From: Elephas maximus indicus
Lineage: Eukaryota; Chordata; Mammalia; Proboscidea; Elephantidae
Length of the DNA stretch: 64,000 nucleotides
Reading direction: 5' to 3'
NCBI RefSeq assembly: GCF_024166365.1
Contig: NC_064846.1
Location: 24,015,866-24,079,865 of the forward strand
Both the position numbers and the translations under genes were made by a program. The notes beneath the pieces were generated by a model. That model was not told where the DNA came from. It saw nothing but the letters and a program-made list of their open reading frames with translations, and made no database searches. Positions 1 through 11,156 of the stretch are shown here, in pieces (the stretch's first letter is position 1; each line of letters opens with the position of its first letter).

Positions 1-185
1 TTTTCAAGGTTCACCCATGTTGTAGCATGTATCAGGACTTCATTTCTCTTCATGGCTGAATAATATTCCATTGCATGTATGTACCATATTTTTTTAATCC
101 ATTCAGTTGTTGATGGAGGCTTGGGTTGTTTCCACTTTTTGGCTATTGTGAATAATGCTACAATGATCATTGGTGTACATTGCAC
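1..185 (-). mobile_element. L1 3'-region fragment
   Basis: Antisense L1 text such as GGCTGAATAATATTCCATTG and TATTGTGAATAATGCTACAA, as found in the end of L1 ORF2. It is cut by the window edge. Confidence 0.8.
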
Positions 186-608
186 CCCAGATTTTCTAAT
201 CTCCTTTGCCCCTTCCACTCTTCTCTCTTTCGTACTCTTCACCATGCTAACGCCCAACCCTTGCTTCGTGTCTCAGAGTACGTGTCGCCTCCCTTTAGGG
301 AGCCTTTGTTCTACCCTCTTACCCATCTTTCTGGGTTAAGATGCCCATTGGATGTGATCTCCCTTAACCCTCTGCATACATGCCCCCACAATGGCACTTA
401 TCCCAAACTACTGTTATCATCCATTGGTGCACCCGCCTTGCCTCCCAGACTACGTATTCCTTGGTGGTAATGCCTGTGTCTTTTCACCTCTGTGTTCCTG
501 GAGCCTAGGAAAGTAACTGGCACAGAGCAAGTACTCATTAATGTGTGTCGAATTGAAGGGAAAGTGGAAAGGGTCACGCAATGATAAAGGCATATAAAAA
601 GGACAAAG
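186..608. other. Unassigned stretch
   Basis: No exon or repeat recognised. It is pyrimidine-rich on the + strand in its first half. Confidence 0.4.
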
Positions 609-900
609 ACTAGTACATCCAAAGTAAGCCTGTTTTAAAAGAATTATCTATACGGGATTAAATGGACAACAGCAACTCGAAAGGATAGGAAACTTAAGGG
701 GCAGTGAGTTTGTGTTAATGGGGAAGAACAATTTGGAAAAGGAGGGCGAGAATGGTTGCACAACTTGAAGAATGTAAGCATTGTCACTGATGTGTACATG
801 TAGAAACTGTTGAACTGGTGTATGTGGTGCTGTGTATATTATCATGAATAACAATAAAAACTAAGCTACATTTTTAAAAAAAGACAAAAAAAAAAAAAAA
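609..900 (+). mobile_element. L1 3' end with A-rich tail
   Basis: The text GAATGGTTGCACAACTTGAA followed by a TGTACATGTAGAAACTGTTG motif is an L1 3'UTR end in sense orientation. It closes on an A-rich tail at about 872-900. Confidence 0.6.
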
Positions 901-1240
901 GTAAGCCCAGAGTTTGGACTGATGAAAATTACAATGAGAAAAGAAGAATTGGAGAAAGAGAATAAAGAATGCAGGGGAAAAATGCTAGAGTTTTTTTTTT
1001 TTTTTTTAATTTTTAAAGTTTTAGTAATGACAAGGTTAAGACTGATGAAGCAGTTCTCTGTTCCAGTCTTTCTGTGACTATATGGCTGAGTCCTACCCAT
1101 GAACTATGTTGAAGCAGAGCATTAACAAGACTGAAAAGCAACTCATTCACTTGCCACTGGAAGGATGATCAACCTGCACTGGTTTCTATGATGGGAACTA
1201 ATAAGCTATAAACGTGATCTTTAATGTTCCAGAACTTGAA
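901..1240. other. Unassigned stretch with T-tract
   Basis: Contains an uninterrupted T run at about 991-1007. Nothing else recognised. Confidence 0.4.
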
Positions 1241-1455
1241 TCAACCAACGAAACCAGCTATTGTCGAGTCAATGCTGACTCACAGTGACCCTGTGTGTGT
1301 CAGAGCAGAACTGCTCCATAGGGTTTTCAATGGCTGTGATCTTTCGGAAGTAGATCACCAGGTCTTTCTGTCGAGAAACCTCTTAGTGGACTTGAACCTC
1401 TAAACTTTCTGTTAGTAGCTGAGCACGTTAACCATTTGCACCACCCAGGGACTCT
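1241..1455 (-). mobile_element. AfroSINE (long form)
   Basis: A tRNA-derived SINE in reverse orientation with the central GATCACCAGGTCTTTC insertion of the long subfamily. Flanks AGAACTTGAA and AGAACTTTAA look like a target-site duplication. Confidence 0.85.
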
Positions 1456-1527
1456 AGAACTTTAACAGTCAAGTAAATACTGCCCCTGTCAGAGCAGATC
1501 CTTTGGATGATTCAAATTATAATAGCT

Positions 1528-1825
1528 AGGTGACCACACTTCTGGATTTGTCCAGGACGGTCCTGGTTTACACCTGTAGTGATGACATAGTTATTACTAG
1601 TGCCCTCTGTCACCCATCAAAAGTGTCCCAGATTGACAATAAATTACATAACCCGTTGCCGTCAAGTCAATTCTGACTCATAGCTACCCTGTAGGACAGA
1701 GTGGAACTGCCCTATAGGGTTTCCAAAGAGCGGCTGGAGGATTTGAACTGCCGACCTTCTGGCTAGCAGCCGTAGCACTTAACCACTATGCCACCAGGGC
1801 TCCAATAAATTATATAGTCACCCTA
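1528..1825 (-). mobile_element. Old DNA-transposon-like MITE split by an AfroSINE
   Basis: The ends GGTGACCACACTTCTGG and TATATAGTCACCC face each other as diverged inverted termini. A sister fragment lies at 47838-47945. The AfroSINE at 1651-1801 interrupts it. The family was not named. Confidence 0.5.
1651..1801 (-). mobile_element. AfroSINE (short form)
   Basis: Runs from ACCCGTTGCCGTCAAGTCAA to GCCACCAGGGCTCC. It is flanked by AATAAATTACATA and AATAAATTATATA, a duplication of the host MITE. Confidence 0.9.
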
Positions 1826-1844
1826 CAAATAGTCAACACTTACT

Positions 1845-1950
1845 GGGCTCTTCCTATGGCCTAGACACTGTGCAAAGTATTTTACATGGATATTCTCACT
1901 ACATGTTCACTATTGGATTCTCGATAGATGCTTACTAATAAGGTATTGTA
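1845..1950. repeat. Old MIR-like fragment
   Basis: Cues: GCCTAGACACTGTGCAAAGT and the following text. Diverged. Confidence 0.4.
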
Positions 1951-1952
1951 CT

Positions 1953-2212
1953 CATAAAATTCATCCTTTTAAAGTGATTAGTTCAGTGGTATTGAGTACA
2001 TTCACACAACTGTGCCACCATCACTACTATCTAATTCCAGAACATTTCATCACCCAAAACAAAATCCCGTACCCGTTAGCAGTCACTCCTCATTCTCTCC
2101 CTCTCCCCTACCCTCCACCTCTGGCAACCACTAATCTACTTTCCATCTGTGTGGATTTACCTATTCTGGACATTTCATATAAACGGTATCATGTGACCTT
2201 TTGTATCTGGCT
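1953..2212 (-). mobile_element. L1 3'UTR fragment
   Basis: Antisense text such as TTAGTTCAGTGGTATTGAGT and GCAACCACTAATCTACTTTC, the common old-L1 3' end. Confidence 0.7.
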
Positions 2213-2221
2213 TACAATTAA

Positions 2222-2320
2222 ATTGAGGCTCAGAGAGACTAAGTAACCTTTCCAAGATCACTTCTCTAGTGGGTAGAGGGGCCAGGTGTGTCTGGCTCTG
2301 GAGCCCACATTCTTAACTGC
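2222..2320 (-). mobile_element. MIR fragment
   Basis: The text GAGGCTCAGAGAGACTAAGT followed by CCAAGATCACTTCTCTAGTG is the reverse strand of a MIR core. Confidence 0.6.
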
Positions 2321-2814
2321 CATGATGTGCTGCCTTCCCATATTTATTGCTGGCGGTCAGCACATTCTTGGAACTCCTTTTTGGCCTTCTGTAACCAGGC
2401 ACATTCTTTCCAAATGCCTCATAAATCTTCATTATTTCAGAGTGGATTTAGTGTTTGGAAAAAGTCAAAAGTCATAAAGAGCAAATATGGTAACTAAAGT
2501 TGTCTATCAAGCTGGATCATATTTTGGGATAAAAAATGAGGCATAACCATAAAGTCAGGAGAATGAGTGGTTATCATCTGTGATTTGAAGAACGATTTCC
2601 TGAGAGGAGCATGAGAAATATTTTGAATGTTAACATCAGCATTGGAAACAGGAGAAGCGTCTATAAGGCTCCTTGTATGGCACTATGCTTTAAAAATTTT
2701 CCAATGTCTGTTATGTTTCTTTGGAAATAGAAAAAGTATAAGGAAAAAAAATTTTTTAACATATGCTACTGTTAATAATATCCTATATTTTGTTCTAGTC
2801 TATCCTTTTTTGAA
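2321..2814. other. Unassigned stretch
   Basis: No exon or repeat recognised. The short open frames here have no family resemblance. Confidence 0.4.
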
Positions 2815-3300
2815 ACTTTATTTTTTTAATTTTTACTATGCTTTAAGTGAAACTTTACAGATCAAGTCAGTCTCTCATACAAAAATTTATATACGCCTTG
2901 CTATATACTCCTAATTGCTCTCCCCCTAAAGAGACAGCCCGCTCTCTCCTTCCACTCTCTCTTTTCGTGTCCATTTTTCCAGCTTCTAACCCCCTCTACC
3001 CTCTCACCTCCCCTCCAGGCAGGAGATGCCAACATAGTCTCCAGTGTCCACCTGATCCAAGAAGCTCGTTCTTCACCAGCATCCCTCTCCAACCCATTGT
3101 CCAGTCCAATCCCTGTCTGATGAGTTGGCCTCGGGAATGGTTCCTGTCTTGGGCTAACAGAAGCTCTGGGTGCCATGACCACTGGGTTCCTTCTAGTCTC
3201 AGTCAGACCATTAAGTCTGGTCTTTTTATGAGAATTTGGGGTCTGCATCCCACTGCTCTCTTGTACCCTCGAGGGTTCTCTCTTTTTTGAAACTTTAATT
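2815..3300 (-). mobile_element. L1 3'UTR fragment (young elephant-type L1)
   Basis: This is the reverse complement of the L1 3'UTR at about 29,600-30,100. Shared text includes GGAGATGCCAACATAGTCTC and GAGAATTTGGGGTCTGCATC. It explains the long open frame at 2847-3290. Confidence 0.85.
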
Positions 3301-3595
3301 GTATAGTCTGCATTTTTTTAAATTGCACAGTCAATACATTGATACATTAGAATCTTTCTTATCTAATGTGGTTAAGGTAGTAGTTGGTCAGTTAATTGAT
3401 AAAATTTGCTAGAACAGCAATCATAATAAATCATACACATGCACACACACACAAGCATACACAAACACCTTAAACTTTTTATTTTACCTTAAAACATACA
3501 TATTTATATTCATCTGTCAATCTTTTGATGAAGGGTTGAGGCCTTTCCTTTAAGTGCTCCCTTTTATTGGCGCACCCTTTTTTTCTTCCATAAAG

Positions 3596-4036
3596 CATAC
3601 TGATAATGCATAATGCATGTGAAAGCTGGACAATGAATAAGGAAGACTGAAGAAGAATTGACACCTTTGAATTGTGGTGTTGGCAAAGAATATCGAAAGT
3701 ACCATGGACTGCCAAAAGAATGAACAGATCTGTCTTGGAAGAAGTACAACCAGAGTGCTCCTTAGAAGCAAGGATGGTGAGACTGCATCTTACATACTTT
3801 GGACATGTTGTCAGGAGGGATCGGTCCCTGGAGAAGGACATCATGCTTGGCAGAGTACAGGGTCAGCGGAAAAGAGGAAGACCCTCAATGAGGTGGATTG
3901 ACACAGTGGCTGCAACAATGAGCTCAAGCATCACAACAATTGTAGGGATGGCGCAGGACCGGGCAGTGTTTTGTTCTGTTGTGCATAGGGTCGCTATGAG
4001 TCAGAATCGACTCGACGGCACCTAACAACAATAATG
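3596..4036 (+). mobile_element. RTE-clade LINE 3' fragment
   Basis: 5'-truncated RTE copy with GGTGTTGGCAAAGAATATCG, a CGGAAAAGAGGAAGACCCTC block and the tail GGCACCTAACAACAATAA. It encodes the C-terminal end of the RTE polyprotein. Confidence 0.9.
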
Positions 4037-4180
4037 AATCATCTATGACTTCCAGTATTGGTTTATTTAACGTGGAACAGGAATGTAGACCAGGGCTTCA
4101 AACTGGGTCAAAGCAGCTCAGTCATGGCTGACAGAAACAAGGGCAGTGTATGCATTGTGTAGCAACCAAATATCTTGTGC

Positions 4181-4257
4181 TCCTGAAAGTTCCCTAATGT
4201 GGGAGATTAGGTTATTGGTTCCTGAAAGTTTCCTGATACAGGAGATTGGATTATTGG
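4181..4257 (+). repeat. Tandem dimer of about 38 bp
   Basis: TCCTGAAAGTTCCCTAATGT (4181) recurs as TCCTGAAAGTTTCCTGATAC (4220). Each unit ends in TTATTGG. Confidence 0.75.
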
Positions 4258-4424
4258 CAGGACTGTGGAGAGCCACACACATTCAAAGCGGCACAGTCTG
4301 CCGCCATGTTTGAGTGAAGACACTGCTGCCTGTTTCCTACTCTGGTCAAAAGCCAACAGAGATTTGGCTGGTATGCAACATGTACACTGCCTTTGTTCCT
4401 GTTGGCCATGACTGAAACAGTTAA

Positions 4425-4800
4425 AAGGAGATCTGTCCTTAACTGTGTCTTTAAGTCGAATTTGTAGGTAAATCAGAACAGGTGCATACGGTTCTTATTT
4501 AGTCTTACTTTAGTGCAAGGAGAAGCCCTGGTGGTGTAGATGGCAGTGGGTTCGTTTGTCTGTCTTTTTTTTAGTGCAAGAAAAGGCTCAAAACCTTTTC
4601 AGTGATTTTTTTTTTAAAGCTTTATGTGCAGCAAGTGGAGGTGATTGTGATAAAGAATTTGTTGCGAGTAGGGATTGGTTCAGTCGTTTCAAAGTGAGGG
4701 CAAATTTACATAACATTAATCGAGGGCACTGGGTGGGTGGGGTTAAAGGGCAGGTATGAGTTGTCCATAAGTCAGACGTTCCTAACCCAGGGACTGCCTG
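4425..4800 (+). mobile_element. Tigger-type (TcMar) DNA transposon relic with transposase fragment
   Basis: The 3' terminus CCCAGGGACTGCCTG and the text TTTAAGTCGAATTTGTAGGT are Tigger-like. Inside, one frame reads KEFVASRDWFSRFKVRANLH, resembling the CENP-B-type DNA-binding domain of Tigger/JRK transposases. The rest of the transposase is absent. The element is dead. Confidence 0.7.
4521..4562 (+). mobile_element. Very short AfroSINE insert inside the Tigger relic
   Basis: About 42 bp of SINE head (GCCCTGGTGGTGTAGATGG) sit between two copies of TTTAGTGCAAG in the Tigger. This is an abortive or internally deleted insertion with its duplication. Confidence 0.55.
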
Positions 4801-5170
4801 TTCGGAATCCTCCCAGATTTTGACATCTACTCTCTTCCAATGTTTTATCGCTGTCGTACTCAAAACTAATTTGACAGCACGTGTTTTTGGGGATTCCTCT
4901 TATTGAGTCTTTACAAAGCATTCAACTTAGTTTTCATAGAAACAACTCTTGCTTTTAGTGCTCATAGTTCTCTTGATATACATTTATATTTAATTAAATT
5001 GTGTAATTACAATAACAAGAAGAACTGCCAAAAATATGTTCAGGAAAGTAATTGTGAGTAAGCATGGATGGAACTCAGTTCATGTTGAAGGGAGTAGCTT
5101 ACTAGCCATGAGATTTCGTCATGACATGGGCATCTGCCACTGTTTTAAAGGGGGGATGGAGAGCATTCTG
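4801..5170. other. Unassigned stretch
   Basis: Nothing recognised beyond AT-rich unique DNA. Confidence 0.4.
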
Positions 5171-5333
5171 GAGCCCTGGTGGTGCAGTGGTTGAGAGCTC
5201 GGCTGCTAACAAAAAAGTCAGCAGTTCGAATCTACCAGGCGCTCCATGGAAACTGCATGAGGCAGTTCTACTCTGTCCTATAGGGTTGCTATGAGTCGGA
5301 ATTGACTTGATAGCAAAAGGTTTGGTTTATTTT
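5171..5333 (+). mobile_element. AfroSINE (short form)
   Basis: Starts GAGCCCTGGTGGTGCAGTGG and ends AAGGTTTGGTTTA. Flanks GGAGAGCATT and GGAGAACATT form the duplication. Confidence 0.93.
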
Positions 5334-5564
5334 TTGGAGAACATTATCTGTACATTACTGACTGAAAGTTGGTTAAGAGTTTCTGCTGTTCTTGCTCATT
5401 AAAAACACACATGACACACACGAACAATCCAGATGTATACAGAGTCAAAGGTGAAAGTCCCCCTTAATCTATCCCCTCACCAGGAATAACTGCTGTTAAC
5501 AGTTTGGCATGTATCCTTCCAGACTCTTTTCTACGCATTTGTCTATACATGTGCATTGCTTGAG

Positions 5565-5735
5565 TCATCTGATGTGCCAGGCACTATACTAAGGCCTTGT
5601 TGTACAATATCTTGTTTAATCTTCACTACAACCCTGTGTGATACCACCACTATTACTCCATTTTGTGAATGAGTAAATCGAGAATCAGAAAAGTTCAGTT
5701 ATTTGCCCAAGGTCACATAGTAACTAATTAGTTCT
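5565..5735 (+). mobile_element. MIR-type fragment
   Basis: GTGCCAGGCACTATACTAAG followed by a TTTGCCCAAGGTCACATAG block. Family call from these short cues. Confidence 0.5.
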
Positions 5736-5858
5736 CCCTCCTGAAAGGATTATTGTACTAATGTATATGAATTAAGTTTTGATCTATTTGTCTATTCATT
5801 CAATAAACATTTACTGACTATTCACTCTTTTACCAGGCACTGTGCTTGATACTAGGTA

Positions 5859-6208
5859 CAGTAGTCCACCTCATCCTCGGGGGATACACTCCAAGATCCC
5901 CTGTAGATGCCTGAAACTGAGGATAGTACCAAACCCTATATATACTACTTTTTGACCTGTAAGTACATACCTATGATAAGGTTTAATTTATAAATTAGGC
6001 ACTGTAAGAGATTAACAACAACAATAATAAAATAGAACAGTTATAACAATATACTGTAACAAAAGTTATGTGAATATGGTCCCCTCTCAGGGCAGAGCAG
6101 GAAGGAGCAAGATTTCATCGCACTACTCATTTAACATTTTCAGACTTCAGTTGACCGCGGGTAACTGAAACCACAGAAAGCAAAACCTTGGATAAAGGGG
6201 AGCTAATG
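5859..6208 (+). mobile_element. Tigger-related MITE, 350 bp
   Basis: Starts CAGTAGTCCACCTCATCC. Its end is the reverse complement of CATTAGCTCCCCTTTATC. TA dinucleotides flank both sides (5857-5858 and 6209-6210). The GACCGCGGGTAACTGAAACC block is typical of Tigger1-like ends. No transposase. Confidence 0.8.
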
Positions 6209-6620
6209 TATTCGAACATATGGTTTCTGTCTTCAGGTACATGGAAAAGGCAGGTCAATCTGTGAGTTAAATGGTTTGCCCCAATTCATCCCGTTAGTAA
6301 ATGGGTAAAGGAGGATTAAAATCTGGGTTTGTTTAAACAAATTGATATATGACAGCTCTAGGCATATAGAAAATTTGGTAGATTGGTTTTTAGAATTAAC
6401 TACCTTAGATATTGATTCCATCAGCAGATGAATTTGGAACTCCCCAAAATCAGTGTCCAATGGTTATGACCCAGTTTGTAAATTAGAGATTATAAATACA
6501 AGTTCTGACGGCTTTGTTTAAAGTAATAAGACACTGTTGTACTGTAATCCAAGGGAGGTGACGGCAAGACAAGGTTCAGGATTAGAGTCCCATTTTTCCT
6601 TGGGTGGGAGGACTAAATCA

Positions 6621-6686
6621 CTAAACCACTGCTGTCGAGTCGATTCCGACTCATAGCGACCCTATAGGACAGAGTAGAACTAAAAA
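6621..6686 (-). mobile_element. AfroSINE 3'-end fragment
   Basis: About 65 bp: CTGTCGAGTCGATTCCGACT and the following CATAGCGACC block, ending in an A run. Confidence 0.75.
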
Positions 6687-6750
6687 AAAAAACTAGTAGT
6701 AAAGAATTTAGATCTTTTTTTAAGGAACTTGACTGGGGGGCATTCTGGGG

Positions 6751-7163
6751 GGCATTGGTGGTTCAGTGGTAAAATTCTCCACTCCCAAGTAAGAAACCCA
6801 GGTTGATTATGGCAATTGTACCTCATGCACAGCTACTACCTGTCTGTCATTGGAGGCTTGCGTGTTGCTATGAGGCTGAACAGATTTCAGCAGAGCTTCC
6901 AGGCTAAAACAGACTAGAAAGAAAGGTCTTGCGATCTACTTCTGAAAAACCCTATTGATCACAACAGTCCAATTCACAACTGATCATGGGGATGGTGCAA
7001 TACTAGGCAGTGGTTCCTTCCTTTGTACATGGGGTCACCATGAGTTGGGTGCCATCAGTAGGGTTAGGGTCAGGGATAAGATTAGCTTTAGGGTTAGGAT
7101 TAGGACTAGGTTTAGGTTTAGGGTTAGTGCTGACCTGACAGCAGCTAACAACAGCAACAAGAA
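6751..7163 (+). mobile_element. tRNA-Gly-headed SINE with RTE-like body
   Basis: The head GCATTGGTGGTTCAGTGGTA closely matches tRNA-Gly (box A region), and GGTTGATT marks a worn box B. The body at 6840-6950 matches the 5' end of the RTE at 19180 onward. The tail GCTAACAACAGCAACAA matches RTE tails. A degenerate TTAGGG block (7059-7124) interrupts the 3' part. Confidence 0.8.
7059..7124 (+). repeat. Degenerate telomere-like (TTAGGG)n block
   Basis: Variants GGGTTAGGG, TTTAGGG, GATTAGG and ACTAGG alternate over about 65 bp between the SINE body and its CAA-type tail. Confidence 0.8.
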
Positions 7164-7197
7164 GCTTGATTAAAATTTTGACCGTGTCAGTTTAAAC

Positions 7198-7403
7198 AAG
7201 GGAACGCTGGTTGTGCAGTAGTTAAGCGCTGGGCTGCTAATCAAAAGGTCAGTTGTTTGAACCCATCAGCCACTCCGTGGGAGAAAGATGTGACAGTCTG
7301 CTTCCATAAAGATTACAGCTTTGGAAATCCTGTGGGGCAGTTTTAATTTGTCCTATAGGGTCACTGTGAATCTTAATCCACTGGACAGCAATGGGTTCAG
7401 TTT
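7198..7403 (+). mobile_element. AfroSINE (long form)
   Basis: Begins GGGAACGCTGGTTGTGCAGT. It has the internal CATAAAGATTACAGC segment of the long subfamily and ends near ACAGCAATGGGTTC. Confidence 0.9.
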
Positions 7404-9039
7404 AAAAGAAGAGCAAGCAATTGTAAAGAGAATCAAAAGTCCAAAAAAGAGAAAATAGGAGTTGATTGTATATAAGGAGATGTTATGGGACAATCATAAT
7501 ATAAAAATTGAGGATTTGGATCATAATGGTAGAAAAAAATAAAGGCTTCAAGCTGAGACGGAACCAAGATTTTACCTATTATGCAATACATTCCACGTGG
7601 CTGGCTGGCCAAGATCAACATACACTATAGAGGATTGAACGGAAACGCTTCTGGGGGGCGGGAGGGTGGGGGTTGGATAGTTGAGCCACGTGAGCACCTG
7701 ACCTCCAAATGCTAAAATGCCAACGGCTTTTAGAGCCAGCTGGCAACACGTTCATTGATGGACAAATCAGGGATTATTCTTATAAACTGGGGATGGGATC
7801 TTAGGAAAGGGAACAAAAAGGAAGCCTTGATTGGAAGGCTTACAGGAACAGCTATATATCCTTTGTGGCTGTAGAAACAAATATACAAACGCATGGAATG
7901 TGGCAGCGTTGATGGGGAGGATTAAGTGCTCCAATGGAAACTAAGGATAAAAAATGAGGAGGAAAAAGGAAAACCTTGAGTTTCTTAAATTGTTTGCAAA
8001 GAAACTGGAGTCTGTGACGGAATTTTGTCCTCAGGACTGAAATGTTTCTTTTGTGTTGGAAAAAGTATTGATGTCATATCTCTTCTCTTTAGAAAAAAAA
8101 AAATTTTCCATAATAAAAATTCCGTGGCAGCTCCTTGTGTGGAGGACTTTAAAAATAGGAGCGATTTCATCCTTCTGGAATGGTCTGTGGCAGCACTTGC
8201 CCTAGGCAAGGTTGCCACATAGGCAAAAAACGCCCTCTCCCTTCTCCCCACTGGGCTGCCCCCCCCCCAGTGCCCTTTGCTTCCTCCCACCCTCCTCCAG
8301 CTGACCCCTTTTCCTAGGCCCCAGTTCCAGTGTGACTTCCCACATAAAACCAAACCCCCCTTCTCACAGGAAGGCAACTCTCTGTCCAGGTGCTAGAGAT
8401 GCAATAGGTTCCACCCTTTGCAGTCTATCTGCATTTAAAAATGGGACCCTGGTTAACCCCGTGAATCTCGCGTTGGTGGAGCTTTGGACGATGTGCAGAG
8501 AAATCCAGGCAGAGAGGGGGGTATTTTTGGTTGGCAGGGGAAGGGGGTGCGGGGGGCCACCTTCCTGGAAGCTATTAAATCCCAGATGTGAGCTCTGTTC
8601 TGTGTGGTGCAGCCTTGAGGAAGAGGGTGGGGGTGGGGGTGGGGGTGGGGTAGTGGGGGTGAATGGACTCTCTGACCTCTCAAGGTTGCTGGTAATTCTA
8701 AGGGTTGGTGACTTCCAACTATATTTCCCTGCATCTGGCTCCCATTGCAGCACCCTAGGCACTGTGTGACTCGGCTTTAACTAGGGGTTTTCAGCAGCAT
8801 GTCCTTGCGCCTATCAGCCAGGGCCCAATTTTCCCGTCACAAGCCTCCCTGCCAACAGTAACCCTCGGGCTCAGCAGTGGTGGCTGCTGAAGATGAGCCA
8901 CAGCTACACTCAGCGCAAAGAGATTATCAGAGAGCTCTTCAAAGCCCCTCTTCTCAGAAGCTTAAGAAAGGGGTTATTTTATGCTCACCATGCATGGGCT
9001 TTACAAAGAAAACAAATATGTGGCGCCTTATGTGGTGGA
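7404..9039. other. Repeat-poor stretch upstream of FRMD7 exon 2
   Basis: About 1.6 kb with no recognised repeat and higher G+C around 8220-8880. It includes a G-quadruplex-capable tract. I searched it for FRMD7 exon 1 and did not find it. Confidence 0.5.
8625..8660 (+). repeat. (GGGGGT)n G-tract
   Basis: GGGTGGGGGTGGGGG and further units: six runs of at least four G separated by single T, then TAGTGGGGG. This is a textbook G-quadruplex pattern. Confidence 0.85.
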
Positions 9040-9208
9040 CCAAAACCCTGGTGGCACAATGGTTAAGAGCTACGGCTGCTAACCAAAGGGTTGGCAGTTC
9101 AAATCCACCAGGTGCTCCTTGGAAACTCTATGGGGGGCGGTTCTACTTTGTCCTATAGGGTCGCTATGAGTCAGAATCGACTGGATGGCACTGTTTTTTT
9201 TTTTTTTA
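9040..9208 (+). mobile_element. AfroSINE (short form)
   Basis: Perfect 10-bp duplication ATGTGGTGGA at 9030-9039 and 9209-9218 defines both ends. It ends in a T-run. Confidence 0.95.
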
Positions 9209-9309
9209 ATGTGGTGGAAGGAGTATGCCATATACAGATTTGGTGGGCAAAGCTGCCACATGAAATTGACTCAAGGAGTTCATAGGAGTAAATTCATGTT
9301 GGATGAACA

Positions 9310-9870
9310 CACACGTTCAAAAGCCCCTACTATGTGCCCGGCTCTGAGTTAGACCTGGTGAGTAACAAGAAAAAGAAAGCAAGGTTCCTGCTCTGAAGGA
9401 ATCCAGTCTAATGGGGAAGATAGATATCCGATTTAAGAAGTGCCATTTTATGTTTGAGGTAAGCCAGGGTATGTGGGAGCATGAGGGGGGGCCTGCCCTT
9501 GGTTCAACCCGCTGCTGGCTGCTGATAGGGATCAGGGAAAGCATTCCCGGGGAGATGACATCTGAGCTGAGTAGGAATAGGCCAAACCAAAGATAGGTGG
9601 GAAGGGAGGTCTGTGTAGAAGGAACGACTATGAGCAAAGGCATGGGGGCACCAAATGAGTTGATATGTGTGGGGAACTATGAGCAGGCTGCCATTATTAT
9701 TCCAGCGGAAGGTATCAGGCAGGGAGTAGCAAGAGAGGGGACTGGAGCAGGCAGGGCCCCCGTGAGGGAGAGAGGGAGGGCCCCGCTTCTGGACTAAGGC
9801 CTATAGACTTTATCCGGTGGGGAGCCACTGAAGGATTCTAAACAGGGGAGTGATAGGGTCAGATTTGCAT
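9310..9870 (+). repeat. Old mammalian interspersed repeat
   Basis: CTACTATGTGCCCGGCTCTG through GGGGAGTGATAGGGTCAGAT belongs to the same old family as 18,560-22,885 and 55,240-55,760. Family name not certain. Confidence 0.5.
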
Positions 9871-10233
9871 CTTGATTAAACTACCTGTCAGTTTGGCGGA
9901 AATCATTCAAATTGTCTGTGGGACGAATTGACTAGAGAATTCAGATGAAAGGGTAGATTTGCAGACCTAGCCATAGTTAAGTGAAAGACTGTCTTTTCCC
10001 TGGAGGATTTGTCATTAGTGTGACGCTCTTTTAGGGGTGTCCCTAAAACAATCTGTAGATAGGTACATGGGTGTATCTACCTGGAAAACCCAACAGCATT
10101 TAGGAGGTCTTCCAAACGGCGCTTAAAGGAACCAGTGCTGACCGAGAGTCTTGCTTGCTTCTACCCTTTATTCCATACTGCACTAACAAAAGCAGGAATG
10201 AAAACTGTGCTATGATCTCTTTGTTTTGTGTAG
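9871..10233. other. Intron 1, 3' end
   Basis: Unique-looking sequence ending in the exon 2 acceptor. Nothing else recognised. Confidence 0.5.
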
Positions 10234-11113
<880 letters not shown>

Positions 11114-11156
11114 GTTTGGTTGGAACTTCTGAAGCCCATAACAAAGCAAGTAAAAA
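11114..11156 (+). CDS. FRMD7: FRMD7 coding exon 3
   Basis: A 43-nt micro-exon encoding VWLELLKPITKQVK plus the first base of an Asn codon (residues 55-69). It finishes the F1 lobe. The acceptor is ATTACAG. The donor GTAAGTATGG holds a second GT four bases downstream. Only the first keeps the frame into exon 4 (A|AT, Asn). Confidence 0.94.

Noticed and set aside
2847-3290. 147-codon open frame
   Set aside because: Antisense of the L1 3'UTR that recurs at 29.6-30.1 kb.
6751-6822. tRNA-Gly gene
   Set aside because: The 3' half does not fold as a tRNA and is followed by SINE body and tail. It is a SINE head.
7059-7124. Chromosome end
   Set aside because: The repeats are degenerate, only about 65 bp long, and lie inside a SINE in the middle of a gene-bearing region.
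8332-8769. Overlapping open frames on both strands in GC-rich DNA
   Set aside because: They are driven by G/C tracts. Poly-Gly and poly-Pro/His runs come from the (GGGGGT)n repeat, and there is no family resemblance.
1-10233. FRMD7 coding exon 1
   Set aside because: I searched for a short exon encoding the MLHLKVQF start followed by a phase-0 donor and saw none, so it is not annotated.
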